Source: Lutraria lutraria (Eukaryota; Mollusca; Bivalvia; Venerida; Mactridae). Taken from it: a stretch of 64,000 nucleotides of DNA. The translations under genes were made by a program, and so were the position numbers. Shown here one piece after another: positions 54,901-60,900 of the stretch (positions are counted from its first letter, which is position 1; each line of letters opens with the position of its first letter). The stretch spans positions 15,541,637 to 15,605,636 of the forward strand of contig OZ026851.1 of the NCBI GenBank assembly GCA_964023205.1. The letters are read 5' to 3'. The notes beneath the pieces are model-generated. The model searched no databases, was not told the DNA's origin, and worked only from the letters and a program-made list of their open reading frames with translations.

Positions 54901-57900
54901 GTCAGAGGCCACTGGGAACCAGCGAGTTTCAGGTATTTCACGCTGTTCAATAACATATCTGTAATATAAGAAACAAAATTCTGAGTAATCCAACAAAATT
55001 CAAACACGCTAGTACTACATTTGTACACACAGTTCAACTTGTGTTAGAGGCAACCTCTGAATAAAGGCCATCCTGTGAATAAAGGACATTATTTTAAAAA
55101 CCTTCCATTATTTAGAACAAATTGACCTCTGAATATAGGCTACCTGTCAATTAAGGCCATATTATGTCTTTCCTAAGAGTGGCCTTTGTTCACATGTTTG
55201 ACTGTATATTCCTAATCAAATGTGAAGAAAACAATTGTATTGACAAATAAGTGGTTAGAACATTTATCAACCTGAAAAAGGTAATTTTGCTTCAAATATG
55301 GAACCCACAGTAAAGTTTGTAAACTATAAAATTCCTGATCTATATAAATGCGAATACATGTCACCTTCATTAAATAAAAGTTTTCATTATTTTTTACAAC
55401 TTTGTCATCGATCTTCGTCATAGTTAATTGAAAAGTAGGTCATACCTGATGGAGCGTCTAGAAACGCCTTCTGGAACATGGACTGGTTGCCATGACAACC
55501 TGACTGTATCGTTGTCTACTTCATACAGCTGTGGTCTGTAAATGGGCACTTTTGGTAAGCCTACAAAAATAGAGAAAACTTAACGATACTTCAGATCATC
55601 AAAATGTAATATTCAATAAATCAAAAATTAACAGTCCATGCCTTGATTAACTTAACAATCTATAAGTCAAATGACCCATGTTCGTACAAGTTTGTCAAAG
55701 ATATCATTACAATTGAGATAAACAATCTGGAAAAGTTTGTTGAAGATCCAATTCTAGAGTGTTAACAATTCCCAAGTTTGGACACAAGACATTGACTGAT
55801 AAATCCTAATAGCTCACCTTTGAGCACCTCATGCTCAGGTGAGCTAAAAAGTCAATAATTAATGGCAAGTGTACACATACTATATCTGCTGATGGATACT
55901 GGCATTGATGGCTCACTCAACTGATTCTCAGTCTCCATTCTAACACGGAACAAATGATCCGGAAGTTTTGGCAAGTCTCTGACATGGTACGTAGTGTCAG
56001 GTACACCATGGGCCACTGACTTCCATTCACGTCGGATTGGTTCCCAGGTTTCCACAGTGTATTTGCCTGGTTTCCTGTCAGTGTAAGGACTGGCCCTGGT
56101 TGGTTTCCACCTAAGTTTGACTGATGTAAGGTCGTCATCGAAATCTGAGACCTCTGGCATCGAAACTGGTCTCGTGAAGTCTAAATAAAAATAGACAGAA
56201 ACATACTTGTTCATATTACAAAACTATAAATAAAATTAATAGGGAATTACAATGTTATTAAAGAACTGGTCATTAGTAATACAACTTGGTATATCGCTTA
56301 AAATTTAAATTTGCAGATATATTCATATATTTGTATTACAAGATGTGTTTTTAAAACACAAAGCCCCCTCATGACCTTGACATACTGATCAGAAAATGCA
56401 CAGGTCCTTTAGAGGTTGTCTTCAGGAACCAACTTACAAAGTTTGATGATCGAAGGTGGAAGCGTTTTGATTTTATAGGCAAGGTTAAAGTTTGGTACAA
56501 ACAAACAGACAAACAGGGCAAAAATCGATATCGATACAAGAGCATGAAAGTTATTTTAGGGATATGTATGTCAGTATCAATTTCCCAATGGGCCCCACAT
56601 GGAGAGAGATGATCAGCAGCAATTGTCAGGTCAAGGTTTATCAGCAATTATGTTCAAGTCTTAGACATTAACTTAGTATGTAATTTTTTTGAAAGACCAT
56701 CTCTAAATATTCATGCAAGTAAGACAAGACTTTTTATTGATCAGAATTTTAACACAAGATTTTTAACACATCTATGTATACAAATCTCCATAAATGTTTC
56801 CTATACATACCTGAATGTTTAGGAAGTCTCACAGCACTTGTTGGCTTGCTGGTTCCAAATTCATTTTCAGCCTGAATCCTGAACTCATACTCTTTATCAG
56901 GCTGGAGCCCGGTGACGTAGTAAGAAGTATGTGGTATTCTCTTCACCAACGGACGCCATGTCTTGTAGGGATATTCTTGTACGAAAAGCGTGTAGGTAAT
57001 TGGTGACAAAGCCGGGGCAAAAGAAGGCAGAGTTGCTGGGCGCCAGGCAAGACGACAGGAACCGGCACCAACGTCAAACAACATGGGCTCATCTTGCGGA
57101 AGGCTGGGTGCAACTGTAATAAAGATGTCAAGGTTATTAGTAAAATATAATTCTTTTGTAAATTAACATCTGATAAAGAATTATGATCAACTAAATTCAT
57201 ATGCCCCTGGGTGGCTGCTTGACTTAACCTTTTATGGATAGATAAGGCAATGGCTATATTATGCTCCCATATCATTTGATTCCAAGGTCATTAATTAACA
57301 TTGATTAACAATATCACATAATACAGCCTGTCTAGACTGGTGTGTCAATTTTGACCTAGTAATTATGCATACTTCGACCAAGTTTGGTGACAATTCAATG
57401 GGAACTGTTTTTGAGAATAGACAAAATATTGCAGATGCTGCCCCTTGTTCTTTAAATGCGTCCTAGGTGTCAAAGGTGTGTTAAAGGAATTACCTGATCT
57501 CTTGTGAAGCACCATTGGCTGCGTTGGATCACTGAGGCCGAACTCATTCTCTGCACGAACTCTGAATGCATAGTCACGCTTGGGGTTCAAACCAGTGACC
57601 TTGAAGTCTGTACGTGGAATATGTTGCTGAATGGTAATCCAGGTCGTGTCTGGGAGTTCCTGGGCTTCAAGTCTGTAATAAAATAATTTAAAATAATAAG
57701 AATTTGCTTCCATTCTCAACAAATCTTACACATCTATTAGTGTTTTCAAAACTGTCCAATATGTGCAGGACAGTGTAGGGGCCGGGCATTAGATAGGGGC
57801 CGGGCTTTACATAAGGACAGGGTATTACATAGGGGCGGGGCATTACATAAGGACAGGGTATTACATAGGGGTGGGGCATTACATAAGGACAGGGTATTAC

Positions 57901-60900
57901 ATAGGGGTGGGGCATTACATAAGGACAGGGTATTACATAGGGGCGGGGCATTACATAAGGACAGGGTATTACATAGGGGCGGGGCATTACATAAGGACAG
58001 GGTATTACATAGGGGCGGGGCATTACATAAGGACAGGGTATTACATAGGGGCGGGGCATTACATAAGGACAGGGTATTACATAGGGGTGGGGCATTACAT
58101 AAGGACAGGGTATTACATAGGGGCGGGGCTTTACATAAGGACAGGGTATTACATAGGGGCGGGGCATTACATAAGGACAGGGTATTACATAGGGGTGGGG
58201 CATTACATAAGGACAGGGTATTACATAGGGGTGGGGCATTACATAAGGACAGGGTATTACATAGGGGTGGGGCATTACATAAGGACAGGGTATTACATAG
58301 GGGCGGGGCATTACATAAGGACAGGGTATTACATAGGGGCGGGGCATTACATAAGGACAGGGTATTACATAGGGGCGGGGCATTACATAAGGACAGGGTA
58401 TTACATAGGGGCGGGGCATTACATAAGGACAGGGTATTACATAGGGGCGGGGCTTTACATAAGGACAGGGTATTACATAGGGGCGGGGCATTACATAAGG
58501 ACAGGGTATTACATAGGGGTGGGGCATTACATAAGGACAGGGTATTACATAGGGGCAGGGCATTACATAAGGACAGGGTATTACATAGGGGCGGGGCATT
58601 ACATAGGGGCACGGTATTACATAGGGGCTGGCTTTGAATATGGTCGGTCCATTTATAAGGAAATATTTGATATAATCTATACACACTATACCTGTAAGTT
58701 ATTGGAGCATAGTCCATAATGTGAGATGGAATATCAGCAGATCTCCACTGAAGTTTTACATAGTCAGAGCTGATGTCTACAGCGTATGGTTCTTCTTGAG
58801 GCATCCTTGGTGGTGCTGTAACATGTGCGAACAAACAATTAATTTACCTGATAAAATAATGTACCCTACTTAAACCCAAAATTACACTAAAAACTTCTAT
58901 TTTTTGGTCCATAGTTCTACTAGGAATGGTCTCTGAATAATTTGGTCCAGAAAACTTGCTGTGAGTAAAATTTGGTCCCAAAATATAATCTAAAATAAGG
59001 AAGACCATAGAATCATGAGACTTTAAAAATGGCATGTTCAGGGTTACCTGATAAAAAAATATTAGGGTGGGTAGATCGGAATTTTGTTCTTTTTTTAAAC
59101 ACTTTTGTGAGACTATGAGCTTTGATTCATTCCTAATTAACCCCATATTTTGTCCATTGAGTCAGAAAAAAATTGGTGCCCAAAACATTTTGATCAGGTA
59201 ATCCTTTATATGACTATCTTTTTCTGGTCTAATTCCTAATTATACATGTAATTTGGATTTTGTCATTCGTGACAAAAGTTGGTGCACAAAAAGTGTCCAT
59301 CAGGTAACTAGGAAACTAGACTATTTTGGTCTGGTCTAATACGAAATATCGGTTCTTATCAACTAAACAGAAAGAACAGATAGCAGTTTAAACGAACGTT
59401 TGATAACTCACAAATAACAATACATTTATAATTCACTTACAATTGCAGGAAGTGCTCATGGATAAAAATTTGACTAATAATAGATTTGCATCAAAACTTT
59501 TACTGGTACAGTCAAACTTGTAAACAAAGGCTAGCCATTGAAACATAATGTGGCCTTTATCGCCAAAATGTGGCTTTATTCGAATGCCGTTTTGTTATAA
59601 ATAATCAGTTTAAAAAGGCCCTTATTCACAGGGTGGCCTTTATTCAGAAGTGGCCTCTTACACTGGTCTGACTAAATATAAAATGATGTTTGTATAACAT
59701 TGAGAAAACAGTTAAACAAAACAGACAGTACCATACACTGCGGTCCAATAATGGCAAATAGTATAATTGCTTTTATATAAGGATACCAATGCAGCAGAAT
59801 AAAGATGGATAGGTTCAAGTTACCATGGTAATTTTAGTGTTGTCCACTTCACACCAACATGTACAAATTAGAACAACAATTTTTACAACAAAATCATCAA
59901 TAACAACAACATCGTCAACAACAACAACACACTAGACAACAACAGATTGTTTTTTAAAACTACATTTTATCACTACATTTTGTATCTAGATTATTGCGAA
60001 GTTATTCCACTACACCTATTGTACAAACATTAATACAGCCAAGTTAAGACTAAAATTTCTGGCTACTTTTATCTGAGCCCCTGTTATGTCTTGGTTTCCT
60101 TCCAAGCAACGACAAAATTGCATTAAATCATCAGAAAGGAGACATAATTATTACGTACAGCACAAACCATCGAACATCAAGACTAGAGGTCAGTCACCTC
60201 GCAGACTGATTAAAAGAGGTCAGCGACTCGATCACTGAGTGGTGGTGCAGATGAGGCTTAAAGGGACCAGCTTTGGTAACAATAGAGTTGCTTCTAACAT
60301 ACAACAATATCAAATCCTTATAAATCTTTAGATTATTTTCTGTTGGAACACATATAAACATGGACTTAGTAAGAACTATATAATTATACAAACAGATTCT
60401 CTCTTAAACGTGGTCCACAACCATAACTAGTACACTCATTTTCATTAAATATTAATTAATTATTACTTAGTTATTGTTATTAAAATATTGTTACTCAATT
60501 ATATAACTTCACTTCACTTCAAACCATATAATGATGAGGTGAGTTGGTTTATATGTAAGTTTTAAATAGAATGAAATGAAAAAAAATATGTTAAAATTGT
60601 TTAATAATAGTATGTCAGTGTCTATGAACTTAGTATATGAATATGAAATATATCAGTATAATAAATATCACTAAATTATTTTTTGATAAAAATGGGAGAA
60701 TTTTCACAGTTAAGTAAACAACTTAAGTGACACACAATGTTTCAAAATCACAACAAAAGACAATACATAATTATGATAGTTAAAACTATAGGAAATAGTG
60801 ACACTTAGAATGTATGAATTTGAGAAAAAGCCGAGGTGATGCCAAAGGTCTGTAGGACAAGATAGAATCTACTGTAGATGAGATTATCATGTGATTTGAG

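Noticed and set aside
57775..58634. CRISPR-like array (36 bp repeats)
   Set aside because: Units are contiguous with no unique spacers and lie in an animal intron; this is a minisatellite.
57688..58834. Open frames of 282-362 codons with PYVMP- or LCNAPPL-type repeats
   Set aside because: They are made by the stop-free 36 bp minisatellite in all frames on both strands. The true exon at 58692-58815 only touches one end.
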